From: Peptoniphilus gorbachii | Lineage (GTDB): Bacteria > Bacillota > Clostridia > Tissierellales > Peptoniphilaceae | Direction: 5' to 3' | Assembly (NCBI RefSeq): GCF_016908115.1 | Contig: NZ_JAFBDH010000003.1 | Span: 173,556-237,555 of the forward strand | DNA: 64,000 bases | Program-made: the position numbers and the translations under genes | Shown: positions 8,352 to 16,733 of the stretch, piece by piece | How positions within the stretch are numbered: position 1 is the first letter of the stretch | Layout of the letters: each line of letters starts with the position of its first letter | Notes under the pieces: model-generated | The model's database searches: none | What the model was told of the DNA's origin: nothing | The model's input: the letters and a program-made list of their open reading frames with translations, nothing else

Positions 8352-9203
8352 ATGAATATTAACTGGTATCCAGGTCACATGAAAAAGACAATTGAAGACA
8401 TTGAGAAAAAATTAAAACTCGTTGATTTTGTAATTGAGATAATTGATTCTCGCATTCCCTTCTCAAGTAGAAATCCTCTTTTTGATGACCTATTTAAAAA
8501 CAAAAAAAGACTTTTAATATTTAACAAGTCAGATTTGTCAAATCCAAAATTAAATGAAGAGTGGATGGAAAAAATTACTGACGAAAATAATTTTGCCATA
8601 TCCTACAATGCAATGAAGCCCAATGTAAATTTAGTTGTAAAAAAATCTGAAGAACTCATGGCAGATGAGATAAAAAAGTATGAGGACAAGGGACTTAATA
8701 AGGGTCCACTTCGTGCAATGATTGTGGGAATACCAAATTCTGGCAAGTCAACTTTTATTAATTCAATTTCTGGTACAAAATCTGCAAGAACTGGCAATAG
8801 ACCTGGAGTGACAAAGACAAATCAGTGGATAAAAATTCATTCAAAGCTTCATCTATTAGACACGCCAGGAGTTTTGTGGCCAAAGTTCGAAGAAAAAGTT
8901 GGACTTAACCTTGCCTTTACTGGTGCCATAAAAGATGAAATTATGGATAGAGAAACTCTTGCCTTAAAATTAATTGGAAAATTAAAAAAAATTGCTCCAG
9001 CTGCTCTTGAAGAAAGATATAAACTTTCTAATATCGAAGATATAGAAGCCATAGAAATTATGGATGAAATTGGAAAAAATAGAGGGGCGCTTATGCGTGG
9101 CGGTCTTATAGATTATGAAAAAGTTTCTGGAATTATTTTAGATGAATTTAGAAAGGGAACTCTTGGACGAATAACATTGGAGGAGCCCAATGAATTTTTA
9201 TAA
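8352..9203 (+). CDS. rbgA: Ribosome biogenesis GTPase RbgA (YlqF)
   Basis: A 283-residue circularly permuted GTPase. The N-terminal INWYPGHMKKT is the family hallmark. G4 NKSD (about residue 58) comes before G1 GIPNSGKST (about 127), then the G2 Thr region and G3 DTPG (about 174). In Bacillus it completes the large ribosomal subunit, including L16 incorporation. The gene abuts the HAD gene and overlaps rnhB by 14 bp; rbgA followed by rnhB and yraN is a conserved order in Bacillota. GGTG lies before the ATG. Confidence 0.95.
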   Translation: MNINWYPGHMKKTIEDIEKKLKLVDFVIEIIDSRIPFSSRNPLFDDLFKNKKRLLIFNKSDLSNPKLNEEWMEKITDENNFAISYNAMKPNVNLVVKKSEELMADEIKKYEDKGLNKGPLRAMIVGIPNSGKSTFINSISGTKSARTGNRPGVTKTNQWIKIHSKLHLLDTPGVLWPKFEEKVGLNLAFTGAIKDEIMDRETLALKLIGKLKKIAPAALEERYKLSNIEDIEAIEIMDEIGKNRGALMRGGLIDYEKVSGIILDEFRKGTLGRITLEEPNEFL

Positions 9204-9807
9204 ATTTGAAAATGAATATTACGACAAGGGCTACAAATATGTATGTGGCATAGATGAAGTTGGCAGAGGCTGCCTCTTTGGCGATGTAGTTTCCTGTGCA
9301 ATTATCATGCCTAAGGATGATTTCATCGAGGGAGTAAATGATTCAAAAAAACTTAGTCCCAAAAAAAGAGAAGAGCTTTACCCAAAAATTTTAGAAAGCG
9401 CCATTGCTGTAGGCATTGGCAGGGCAAACCCAGATATAATTGACAAGGTAAATATAAAAATGGCAACTCATATTTCTATGATAAATGCTCTTGAAAATTT
9501 GAGAAATAAAAAAGGGGAAAAAGTTATTGCAGATTGTGTTTTAATAGATGCAGAGACAATTGAAACTGGAATTTTTCAACACGCCATCATTAAAGGCGAT
9601 GAGTCCTGCTATTCCATTGCCTGCGCATCAATAATTGCAAAAGTCTATAGAGATGATCTTTGCAACAAATGGGCAGAGGAGTATCCTCACTATGGCATTG
9701 AAAAGCACAAGGGTTACGGCACAAAGTATCACAGAGATGCTTTAAAGGCCTATGGACCAACTAAGATGCACAGAAAAACTTTTTTGAAGAATATGAAATT
9801 ATGGTAG
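9190..9807 (+). CDS. rnhB: Ribonuclease HII
   Basis: A 205-residue enzyme that cuts RNA in RNA/DNA hybrids and at single ribonucleotides in DNA. The GIDEVGRG motif at about residues 20-27 carries two acidic metal ligands; the others fall in the DCVLIDAE region (about 114) and ESCYSIACASIIAKVYRD (about 139-156). HYGIEKHKGYGTKYH near 167-181 is the conserved C-terminal signature. It overlaps rbgA by 14 bp and yraN by 7 bp, so the three are translated together. GGAGG at 9180-9184 supports the ATG at 9190. Confidence 0.95.
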   Translation: MNFYKFENEYYDKGYKYVCGIDEVGRGCLFGDVVSCAIIMPKDDFIEGVNDSKKLSPKKREELYPKILESAIAVGIGRANPDIIDKVNIKMATHISMINALENLRNKKGEKVIADCVLIDAETIETGIFQHAIIKGDESCYSIACASIIAKVYRDDLCNKWAEEYPHYGIEKHKGYGTKYHRDALKAYGPTKMHRKTFLKNMKLW

Positions 9808-10160
9808 GACACAATTTATTTTTTGGAAATCGTGGAGAGGACCTTGCCACAAATTTTTTGGAGAAAAAAGGCTATGTAATATTAGAAAGAAATTATAGAG
9901 CTCTTGGAACTGAGATTGACATTATTGCAAGGGATAAAGATGAACTTGTCTTTGTTGAAGTGAAGTCTCGTAACTCCAGGAAATATGGCGATGCCTACGA
10001 AGCTGTAACTGAATTTAAAATGCAGAACATTATTCAAACTGCAACAGCATATATTATGGAGAAAAATCTTTTTGACATAATGGTAAGATTTGACATAATT
10101 GAAATTTATTTTAAGGAAAAGGAAATCAATCACATAGAGTCGGCATTTATGCTTTCATAA
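9801..10160 (+). CDS. UPF0102 protein YraN
   Basis: A 119-residue protein of the YraN family, a predicted endonuclease of the PD-(D/E)xK fold. The catalytic pattern is visible as GTEIDIIARD followed by ELVFVEVKSR (acidic residue, Glu-x-Lys). The substrate is not established. It overlaps rnhB by 7 bp, has only a weak ribosome-binding site of its own, and is the last gene before a terminator. Confidence 0.9.
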   Translation: MVGHNLFFGNRGEDLATNFLEKKGYVILERNYRALGTEIDIIARDKDELVFVEVKSRNSRKYGDAYEAVTEFKMQNIIQTATAYIMEKNLFDIMVRFDIIEIYFKEKEINHIESAFMLS

Positions 10161-10183
10161 ACTAGGTTAAACCTAGTTTTTTT
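10159..10183 (+). terminator. Intrinsic terminator after yraN
   Basis: 9-bp stem (10159-10167 with 10171-10179) with a 3-nt loop, running into seven T. The first arm overlaps the yraN stop codon. It ends the ychF operon. Confidence 0.85.
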
Positions 10184-10198
10184 ATTTGCAATTAATAT

Positions 10199-10226
10199 TT
10201 GATTATTAAAAAACTTGTGTTATTAT
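10199..10226 (+). promoter_or_regulatory. Promoter of the suf operon
   Basis: TTGATT at 10199-10204, 16-bp spacer, TATTAT at 10221-10226 preceded by TGTGT (extended -10). Start of transcription near 10233 gives a leader of about 53 nt. I see no clear Rrf2-type palindrome overlapping it. Confidence 0.6.
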
Positions 10227-10285
10227 AGTTAATAGAAAAAAACATAGTAATTTTGTATGAATTATTTTTTATAAATGGAGGAAGT

Positions 10286-11032
10286 ATGACTGAGTTATTG
10301 AGAGTAGAAAATTTAAGTGCAGGCGTGGAAGATAAAGAGATATTAAAAAATATTAATTTAAAAATTAATTACGGTGAAGTTCACGTAATTATGGGACCAA
10401 ATGGTTCAGGTAAATCCACACTTGCCAATGTAATTATGGATAATCCAGTTTACAATGTAAGTAGTGGAAAAATATTTTTAGATGGCGAAGATATAACAGA
10501 CCTTACAACAGACAAGAGAGCTAACAAGGGACTTTTTATGTCCTTCCAAAGTCCAGAAGAAGTGCCAGGCATTTCTGTAGAAAATTTTATTAGAACAGCT
10601 AAATCTTTAAAGGAAGACAAGACAATTTCTATTTTAAAATTTAAAAAACAAATTAAAAAGGAAATGGAAGAATTAAAAATGGATTCTTCTTACGCAGAAA
10701 GATATTTAAATGTTGGTTTCTCTGGTGGAGAAAAGAAGAAAAATGAAATTCTTCAAATGCTTATGCTAAATCCAAAACTTGCCATTCTTGATGAAACAGA
10801 TTCAGGACTTGATGTTGATGCTACAAGAATTGTTTCTAGTGGAATTGAAAAGTTTTTAAATAAGGACAATGCAGTTTTAATTATAACTCACCACAAGGAA
10901 CTTATTGATAATATTAAACCTGATTTTGTTCACGTAATTTTAGATGGACAAATTGTTAAAGAAGGAGACGCTTCTCTAATTGATAAAATCGAAAAAGAAG
11001 GATTCAATTGGATAAGAGAAGAGGTGAAATAA
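10286..11032 (+). CDS. sufC: Fe-S cluster assembly ATPase SufC
   Basis: A 248-residue ABC-type ATPase of the SUF machine. Walker A is GPNGSGKST near residue 36. The signature region FSGGEKKKNEILQ is the SufC-specific form. Walker B is LAILDETDSGLDVDA, followed by the switch His in IITHH. It has no membrane partner: it binds SufB and SufD and drives conformational change during cluster assembly on the scaffold. The start at 10286 has GGAGG 6 bp upstream; the longer frame from a TTG at 10253 lacks a ribosome-binding site. The SufB gene starts directly after its stop. Confidence 0.95.
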   Translation: MTELLRVENLSAGVEDKEILKNINLKINYGEVHVIMGPNGSGKSTLANVIMDNPVYNVSSGKIFLDGEDITDLTTDKRANKGLFMSFQSPEEVPGISVENFIRTAKSLKEDKTISILKFKKQIKKEMEELKMDSSYAERYLNVGFSGGEKKKNEILQMLMLNPKLAILDETDSGLDVDATRIVSSGIEKFLNKDNAVLIITHHKELIDNIKPDFVHVILDGQIVKEGDASLIDKIEKEGFNWIREEVK

Positions 11033-12445
11033 TTGACTAAGACAGAAAAAACTTATGTAGAAGACATGGACCGTGGAGTTTATGACATTAAAAATGAATT
11101 TACCTATAGGTCCAAGACTGAAAAGGGACTTACTGAAGAGATTGTAAGACAAATTTCAAAGGAAAAGGACGAGCCAGAATGGATGCTTGAAAGTAGATTA
11201 AAGGCTCTAAAGATTTTTAATGAGAAGAAAAATCCAGAGTGGGGTCCTGATGTTTCAGAAGTAGACATGGATAAAATCACAACTTACATTAGACCTGATG
11301 CCGATATGTCTGATGATTGGAAAAATGTTCCTGACGAAATAAGAGATACCTTCGATAAACTTGGCATACCTGAAGCAGAAAAAGAATCAATGCTTTCTGG
11401 TGTTGGAGCACAATATGACTCTGAAGTAGTTTATCACAACATTCAAAAATATCTTTCTGATCAAGGAGTAATTTACACTGATTTTGAAAGTGGACTTAAA
11501 AAATATCCAGAAATCGTAAAAAAATATTTCAGCAAGTGTATCACTCCAAATCTTCACAAATATGCAGCTCTTCACTATGCAGTTTGGTCTGGTGGATCCT
11601 TTGTCTACGTGCCAAAGGGAGTAAATGTAGATATTCCTCTACAATCTTATTTTAGACTTAATGCACCAGGCGCAGGACAATTTGAACACACACTTATAAT
11701 TGTAGAAGACGGAGCTTATTGTCACTTTATAGAAGGTTGTTCTGCTCCAAAATATAATGTAATAAATTTACACGCAGGTGCAGTTGAACTTTTTGTAGGC
11801 GAAAATGCAACTCTAAGATATTCAACAATTGAAAACTGGTCAAGAAATATGTACAACTTAAACACAAAGAGAGCCATTGTAGAAAAAAATGGAAAAATCG
11901 AATGGGTATCTGGTTCTTTTGGTTCAAAAGTTTCAATGCTTTATCCTGCATCAATTTTAGTTGGAGAAAATGCATCTAGTGAATTTACTGGAATTTCCTT
12001 TGCAGGTGAAGGGCAAAATCTTGACACAGGAGCACAAGTTGTTCATGCAGCACCACACACTAAGTCAACTATTAACACTAAGTCAATTTCAAAATCTGGC
12101 GGAATTGCAATTTACAGAGGACTTGTTGAAATAAAAGAAAATGCTATTGGCTCAAAAAATTCAACATCATGTGAATCACTAATGCTTGATAATGAGTCTA
12201 GGTCAGATACAATTCCTACAATAAAAATTGAAAACAACGACATAGATATTGGACATGAAGCAAAAATAGGCAGAATTTCTGACTCTGTAATTTTCTATTT
12301 GATGTCAAGGGGAATATCTGAACAAGAGGCAAAGGAAATGGTTGTAAGAGGATTTGCAGAACCAATTGCCAAGGAACTTCCTATGGAATATGCAGTTGAA
12401 ATGAATAATCTTATTAACCTTGAACTTGTTGGAGCAATTGGGTAG
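11033..12445 (+). CDS. sufB: Fe-S cluster assembly protein SufB
   Basis: A 470-residue beta-helix scaffold on which the nascent Fe-S cluster is built in the SufBC2D complex. The family blocks are clear: VWSGGSFVYVPKGV, EHTLIIVEDGAYCHFIEGCSAP, NSTSCESLML and the C-terminal HEAKIGRISDSVIFYLMSRGI. Conserved Cys occur in the SCESL segment near residue 384. The gene starts with TTG at 11033, immediately after the sufC stop, with GAGGTG 6 bp upstream. It is followed by sufD after 7 bp. Confidence 0.95.
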   Translation: MTKTEKTYVEDMDRGVYDIKNEFTYRSKTEKGLTEEIVRQISKEKDEPEWMLESRLKALKIFNEKKNPEWGPDVSEVDMDKITTYIRPDADMSDDWKNVPDEIRDTFDKLGIPEAEKESMLSGVGAQYDSEVVYHNIQKYLSDQGVIYTDFESGLKKYPEIVKKYFSKCITPNLHKYAALHYAVWSGGSFVYVPKGVNVDIPLQSYFRLNAPGAGQFEHTLIIVEDGAYCHFIEGCSAPKYNVINLHAGAVELFVGENATLRYSTIENWSRNMYNLNTKRAIVEKNGKIEWVSGSFGSKVSMLYPASILVGENASSEFTGISFAGEGQNLDTGAQVVHAAPHTKSTINTKSISKSGGIAIYRGLVEIKENAIGSKNSTSCESLMLDNESRSDTIPTIKIENNDIDIGHEAKIGRISDSVIFYLMSRGISEQEAKEMVVRGFAEPIAKELPMEYAVEMNNLINLELVGAIG

Positions 12446-12452
12446 GTGAAAG

Positions 12453-13499
12453 ATGAATATAATTGGAAATGAAATTGCCTTTAAGACTTTTAGCTTTTTA
12501 AAGGTAAATGAAACTGAAATAAAAATTCCTGAAATAAACGGGAAATTATATAGAGAAGTTGGAGAAAAAAATCCAGGAGAAATTTCTGAATTTGAAAAAA
12601 TAAAATATGGAATTTCAGAAGATGCACTAGAATTAAATAGAAAATATTTAAATTATTATTCTTCTTATCTAGCAAAAGAAGATGAAGAAAAAGAAGATTT
12701 TAAATTATTTGAATTAGATGATAACTATTCTGAACTTTTTGATCTTCATCACATTCTTGCAGAAAAAAATTCAAAATTAAAGGTCGTTTTAGACTACACA
12801 TCTTCTGGCCAAGGTGAAAAATTTAGAAATTCTGTAATAAAGGTCCTTGCAAAGGAAAATTCTGAAGTAGAAGTTTTTGTTATTGCAAGAGACGATGACA
12901 AGTCCCTTGTCCTTGAATCAATTGGAATTTATACAGAAGATGGCGCAAAAGTTACTCTTCACCAATATGAACTTGGGGCAGGAAAACTTTATACAAATTA
13001 TAAATGCGAATTAATTGGAGAAAAATCTTCATCAATAGTAGATTCAATTTACTTTGGTCAAAAGGATGAATATCTAAATATGAATTATGACATGATTCAT
13101 AGAGGAAAAAAGACTGAATCAGATATTTTAGTAAATGGAGCCTTAAAGGATAAAGCCTTTAAAAATTTTAAATCAAATCTTCAATTTATAGAAGGTGCCA
13201 AGGGAGCTATTGGATCTGAAGAAGAGTATTCAATTTTACTAGATGATACAGTTCATTCAGTTTCAGTGCCACTAATGCTTGCTCACGAAGATGATGTAGT
13301 TGGGAATCACGCATCAAGTGCAGGTAAGCTTGACATGAATCAAATATTTTATCTCATGAGTAGAGGCATCAGCCACGAAGAAGCTGAAGCACTAATAGTT
13401 GAATCCAAATTTTCTCGTGCCATTGACGCTCTTTCTGATGAAAAATTGAGAGATGAAGTTTGGGATTCAGTTAGAAGAATTATAAAGAGAGGAAATTAA
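12453..13499 (+). CDS. sufD: Fe-S cluster assembly protein SufD
   Basis: A 348-residue SufBD-family protein, shorter than SufB and more diverged in the N-terminal half. The C-terminal third is diagnostic: EDDVVGNHASSAGKLDMNQIFYLMSRGISHEEAEALIV, with the His of the cluster-assembly interface visible in GNHASS. It pairs with SufB and SufC. The gene sits 7 bp after sufB and 1 bp before sufS, so all are one transcript. Confidence 0.9.
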   Translation: MNIIGNEIAFKTFSFLKVNETEIKIPEINGKLYREVGEKNPGEISEFEKIKYGISEDALELNRKYLNYYSSYLAKEDEEKEDFKLFELDDNYSELFDLHHILAEKNSKLKVVLDYTSSGQGEKFRNSVIKVLAKENSEVEVFVIARDDDKSLVLESIGIYTEDGAKVTLHQYELGAGKLYTNYKCELIGEKSSSIVDSIYFGQKDEYLNMNYDMIHRGKKTESDILVNGALKDKAFKNFKSNLQFIEGAKGAIGSEEEYSILLDDTVHSVSVPLMLAHEDDVVGNHASSAGKLDMNQIFYLMSRGISHEEAEALIVESKFSRAIDALSDEKLRDEVWDSVRRIIKRGN

Positions 13500-13500
13500 G

Positions 13501-14742
13501 ATGTTTACAAAAAATGAAATAGAAGATATTAGAAAAGAGTTTCCCTTTTTAAAATTAAAGCCAAATGGCAAGGACATTATATATTTTGACAATGGGGCAA
13601 CAACACAAAAACCTCGTGAAATTTTAGATAATATAAAGAATTTTTATGAAAATGAAAATGGAAACCCACACAGGGGAGCTCACTATCTTGCCATGATGTC
13701 TACAGAAGTTTATGAAAATGCAAGACAAAAGGTTGCTGATTTTATAGGAGCAAAAAAAGCAAGTGAAATTGTATTTTTAAGAAATGCCACAGAAGCTCTA
13801 AATTTAGTTGCCTATTCCTATGGACGAAACAATTTAAGTGAAGGTGACGAAATTTTAATTTCAATAATGGAGCACCATTCAAATTTAGTTCCTTGGCAAG
13901 AAGTCGCCAAAAAAACTGGAGCAAAATTAAAATTTTTATATATAGATGATGATAAGCAAATTCCTTTTTCTGAAATAGAAGAAAAAGTTACTGAAAAGAC
14001 AAAAATTTTATCAATCACTGGAGCATCTAATGTAGTTGGAACAAATCCTGACATTGAAAAAATTGTCAAATACGCAAGAGAGCATTCTCATGCAAAAATT
14101 ATTTTAGATGGCGCACAACTTGTGCCTCATAGAAAAGTAAATGTAAGTGAACTTGATGTGGATTTTTTAGCCTTTTCTGGTCATAAAATGTATTCTGCTC
14201 TAGGCATTGGTGTACTTTATGGAAAAGAAAATCTCTTAAACCAAATGGAACCCTTCCTATCAGGTGGCGACATGATCGAATATGTTTACGAAGACCACAC
14301 AACTTTTTTAGATGCGCCACAAAGATTTGAAGCAGGAACTGCCAATGTCGAAGGTGCAGTAAATCTTGCAGCAGCCATTGATTTTATAAATAAATATGGC
14401 ATGGATAAAATTGACGAATATGAAAGATATTTAACTGACTATTGCTATGATAAGTTAAAAAAATTAGATTATCTTGAAGTTTATACAACAAGTGACAAAA
14501 ATAGAGCTCCAGTAATATCTTTTAACTTTAAAGAAGCTCATCCTCACGATGTTGCATCAATTCTTGATACTTTTGCCATTGCCATAAGATCAGGTCATCA
14601 CTGTGCCCAACCACTTCACAGATTTTTAGGTTCAAACTTTTCTTGTAGAGCAAGTTTTGCAATTTATAATACAGTTGAAGAAATTGATTATTTCGTTGAA
14701 CATCTTGAAGATGTAAGGAGGATTTTAGGAATTGAATCTTGA
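13501..14742 (+). CDS. sufS: Cysteine desulfurase SufS
   Basis: A 413-residue PLP enzyme of the group II (SufS) type. The N-terminal YFDNGATTQKP, the PLP Lys in FLAFSGHKMYSALGIG (about residue 226) and the short active-site loop RSGHHCAQPL with the catalytic Cys (about 364) are all present. It takes sulfur from cysteine as an enzyme persulfide and hands it to SufU. sufU starts inside its last codons (11-bp overlap). A second desulfurase of the other class lies 860 bp downstream. Confidence 0.95.
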   Translation: MFTKNEIEDIRKEFPFLKLKPNGKDIIYFDNGATTQKPREILDNIKNFYENENGNPHRGAHYLAMMSTEVYENARQKVADFIGAKKASEIVFLRNATEALNLVAYSYGRNNLSEGDEILISIMEHHSNLVPWQEVAKKTGAKLKFLYIDDDKQIPFSEIEEKVTEKTKILSITGASNVVGTNPDIEKIVKYAREHSHAKIILDGAQLVPHRKVNVSELDVDFLAFSGHKMYSALGIGVLYGKENLLNQMEPFLSGGDMIEYVYEDHTTFLDAPQRFEAGTANVEGAVNLAAAIDFINKYGMDKIDEYERYLTDYCYDKLKKLDYLEVYTTSDKNRAPVISFNFKEAHPHDVASILDTFAIAIRSGHHCAQPLHRFLGSNFSCRASFAIYNTVEEIDYFVEHLEDVRRILGIES

Positions 14743-15187
14743 TAATATTTATACTGAATTAATTTTGGAACATTCAAGAAATAAACACAATAGACATGAA
14801 TTAGAAGATTATACTCACAAGGAACTTGGACACAATCCAAGTTGTGGCGATGAAATTACTCTTGAATTAAAAGTAAAAGATGGAATAATAGAAGACATTT
14901 CTTATACAGGTCATGGCTGTGCAATTTCACAAGCATCAACATCAATAATGTGTGACAATGTAAAGGGCATAAAGGTTGAAGAAGCTATTGATAGGGCAAA
15001 AAAATTTATTGGAATGGTAAAAGGTGAAGTTACAGATTCTGATGAACTAGAAGATCTTGACGATGCCATTGCCTTTGAATCCATTAGCACACTTCCAGCA
15101 AGAGTAAAATGCGCAGTTTTATCATGGTACACTCTAAAGGATATGTTAGAAAATAACAAAGAAAAAGGATCTTTTATTCCAGAATAA
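14732..15187 (+). CDS. sufU: SufU sulfur-transfer protein
   Basis: A 151-residue zinc protein that accepts persulfide sulfur from SufS. The three conserved Cys are visible in GHNPSCGDEI (with the zinc-ligand Asp two residues after it), GHGCAISQAS and VKCAVLSW. The insertion of about 20 residues before the last Cys separates SufU from IscU. It starts with TTG at 14732, with AAGGAGG at 14715-14721, inside the end of sufS; the coupling fits the direct SufS-SufU handover. Confidence 0.92.
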   Translation: MNLDNIYTELILEHSRNKHNRHELEDYTHKELGHNPSCGDEITLELKVKDGIIEDISYTGHGCAISQASTSIMCDNVKGIKVEEAIDRAKKFIGMVKGEVTDSDELEDLDDAIAFESISTLPARVKCAVLSWYTLKDMLENNKEKGSFIPE

Positions 15188-15198
15188 GAGGTGATTAA

Positions 15199-15594
15199 AT
15201 GAAACTTTCTACTAAGGGTCGTTATGGACTCATGGCAATGTATAATTTAAAAGAAAATATGGGCAAGGGTCCCATTGCCCTAAAGGATATTGCAAAGGAA
15301 GAAAACTTATCTGAATCTTATCTTGAACAACTCTTTACACTTTTACGTAAGGCTGATCTTGTTAAATCTATAAGAGGAGCAGGTGGCGGTTATGTTCTTT
15401 CAAGAGATCCAAAAAATATTGCAATAGGAGAAATAATAAATGCCCTAGAAGGTGATATGTCACTTTCATGTTGCGACCTTGGCAAAAATTCAAATTGTAT
15501 AAAGCAAAAGGAATGTGCAACTAGAGATATTTTATCAAAACTTCAGGGACAAATTGAAGATGTAATGGAGTCCATGACTCTAGCAGACATGTGA
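15199..15594 (+). CDS. Rrf2/IscR-family transcriptional regulator
   Basis: A 131-residue winged-helix repressor. KLSTKGRYGLMAMYNL is the typical N-terminus; the recognition helix lies in NLSESYLEQLFTLLRKADLV. Three or four Cys near residues 92-110 (SCCDLG, NCIKQKECATRD) fit the Fe-S ligands of IscR, so it probably senses cluster supply and controls this operon. It sits between sufU and a second desulfurase, with a good GAGGTG before the ATG. The operator was not found by eye. Confidence 0.9.
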   Translation: MKLSTKGRYGLMAMYNLKENMGKGPIALKDIAKEENLSESYLEQLFTLLRKADLVKSIRGAGGGYVLSRDPKNIAIGEIINALEGDMSLSCCDLGKNSNCIKQKECATRDILSKLQGQIEDVMESMTLADM

Positions 15595-15601
15595 GGTTAC
15601 T

Positions 15602-16729
15602 ATGATTTACATGGATAATGCAGCTACTACAAAAGTAACAGAGAATGTATTAAATGCCATGCTTCCCTATATGAGAGAAAACTATGGGAATGCATCGGCA
15701 ATTTATTCTCTGGGACAAAAATCTAGAGCAGCAATTGAAAATTCAAGAATAAAAATTGCAGAAATTTTAAAGACTAAGCCTAGTGAAATTTATTTTACTT
15801 CTTCAGGTTCTGAATCAGACAACTGGGTTATAAAAGAATCATTGAATCCAAGGGAAAAAAATCATATAATATCATCAAAGATAGAACATCCTGCTATTTT
15901 AAATTCACTTAAAGCAGTTGAAAGATTGGGAAGTAATTATTCTCTAATTTCAGTTGATCAAGAGGGTTTTATAAACTTAGATGAATTAAGTGAAAAAATT
16001 AAGGACAATACAAAATTAATTTCTGTTATGTTTGCCAACAATGAAATTGGAACTATAGAACCAATAAAAGAAATTTCAAAAATTGCCAGAGAAAAAAATA
16101 TTTTAATGCACACAGATGCAGTGCAAGCCATGGGAAATGTCAAATTTAATCTAAAAGACTTAGACCTTGATATGCTTTCTATATCAGGTCACAAACTTGG
16201 CGCTCCCAAGGGGATAGGAATTTTATATATTAAAGAAGGTACAGAAATTTTCCCCTTTATAGATGGTGGAGAACAAGAAAGAGGCATGAGAGCCTCAACA
16301 GAAAATGTGGCATCTATAGTTGGTCTTGCAAGAGCAATAGAAGATGCTTATGTTAATATTGATGAAAATATAAGTTATACAAGGGACTTAAGAGACTATA
16401 CCATTGAAAAACTTTTAAACATTGATGGAATTATTTTAAATGGTCCAAGAGACAAAAGACTTCCTGGAAATATCAATATCACTTTAAAGGATACTAAGCC
16501 ACAAACCATGGTGCAATATCTGGATATGTATGATATATGTGCATCTTCTGGCTCTGCTTGTGCAGCAGGAAGCATAAACCCATCCCATGTCCTTAGGGCA
16601 ATTGGAAGAAGCGAAGAAGATTCTCTTTCCATGCTTAGACTTTCCCTTAATCACAATAACACTAAGGATGAATGTGATTATGTAGTGGAAAAAATAAATG
16701 AAGGGATGAAAAAGTTCAAGAACAGGTGA
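15602..16729 (+). CDS. Cysteine desulfurase, IscS/NifS type
   Basis: A 375-residue PLP enzyme of group I. MIYMDNAATTKVTENVL is the standard N-terminus. The PLP Lys is in LDMLSISGHKLGAPKGIGIL and the long active-site loop SSGSACAAGSINPSHVL carries the catalytic Cys. Group I enzymes feed sulfur to tRNA thiolation and cluster assembly. In many Bacillota this gene follows iscR and is followed by iscU, mnmA and alaS; here alaS is near but no iscU or mnmA is, and the upstream block is SUF. It is therefore a second, separate desulfurase in the same transcript as sufS. Confidence 0.93.
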   Translation: MIYMDNAATTKVTENVLNAMLPYMRENYGNASAIYSLGQKSRAAIENSRIKIAEILKTKPSEIYFTSSGSESDNWVIKESLNPREKNHIISSKIEHPAILNSLKAVERLGSNYSLISVDQEGFINLDELSEKIKDNTKLISVMFANNEIGTIEPIKEISKIAREKNILMHTDAVQAMGNVKFNLKDLDLDMLSISGHKLGAPKGIGILYIKEGTEIFPFIDGGEQERGMRASTENVASIVGLARAIEDAYVNIDENISYTRDLRDYTIEKLLNIDGIILNGPRDKRLPGNINITLKDTKPQTMVQYLDMYDICASSGSACAAGSINPSHVLRAIGRSEEDSLSMLRLSLNHNNTKDECDYVVEKINEGMKKFKNR

Positions 16730-16733
16730 TAAT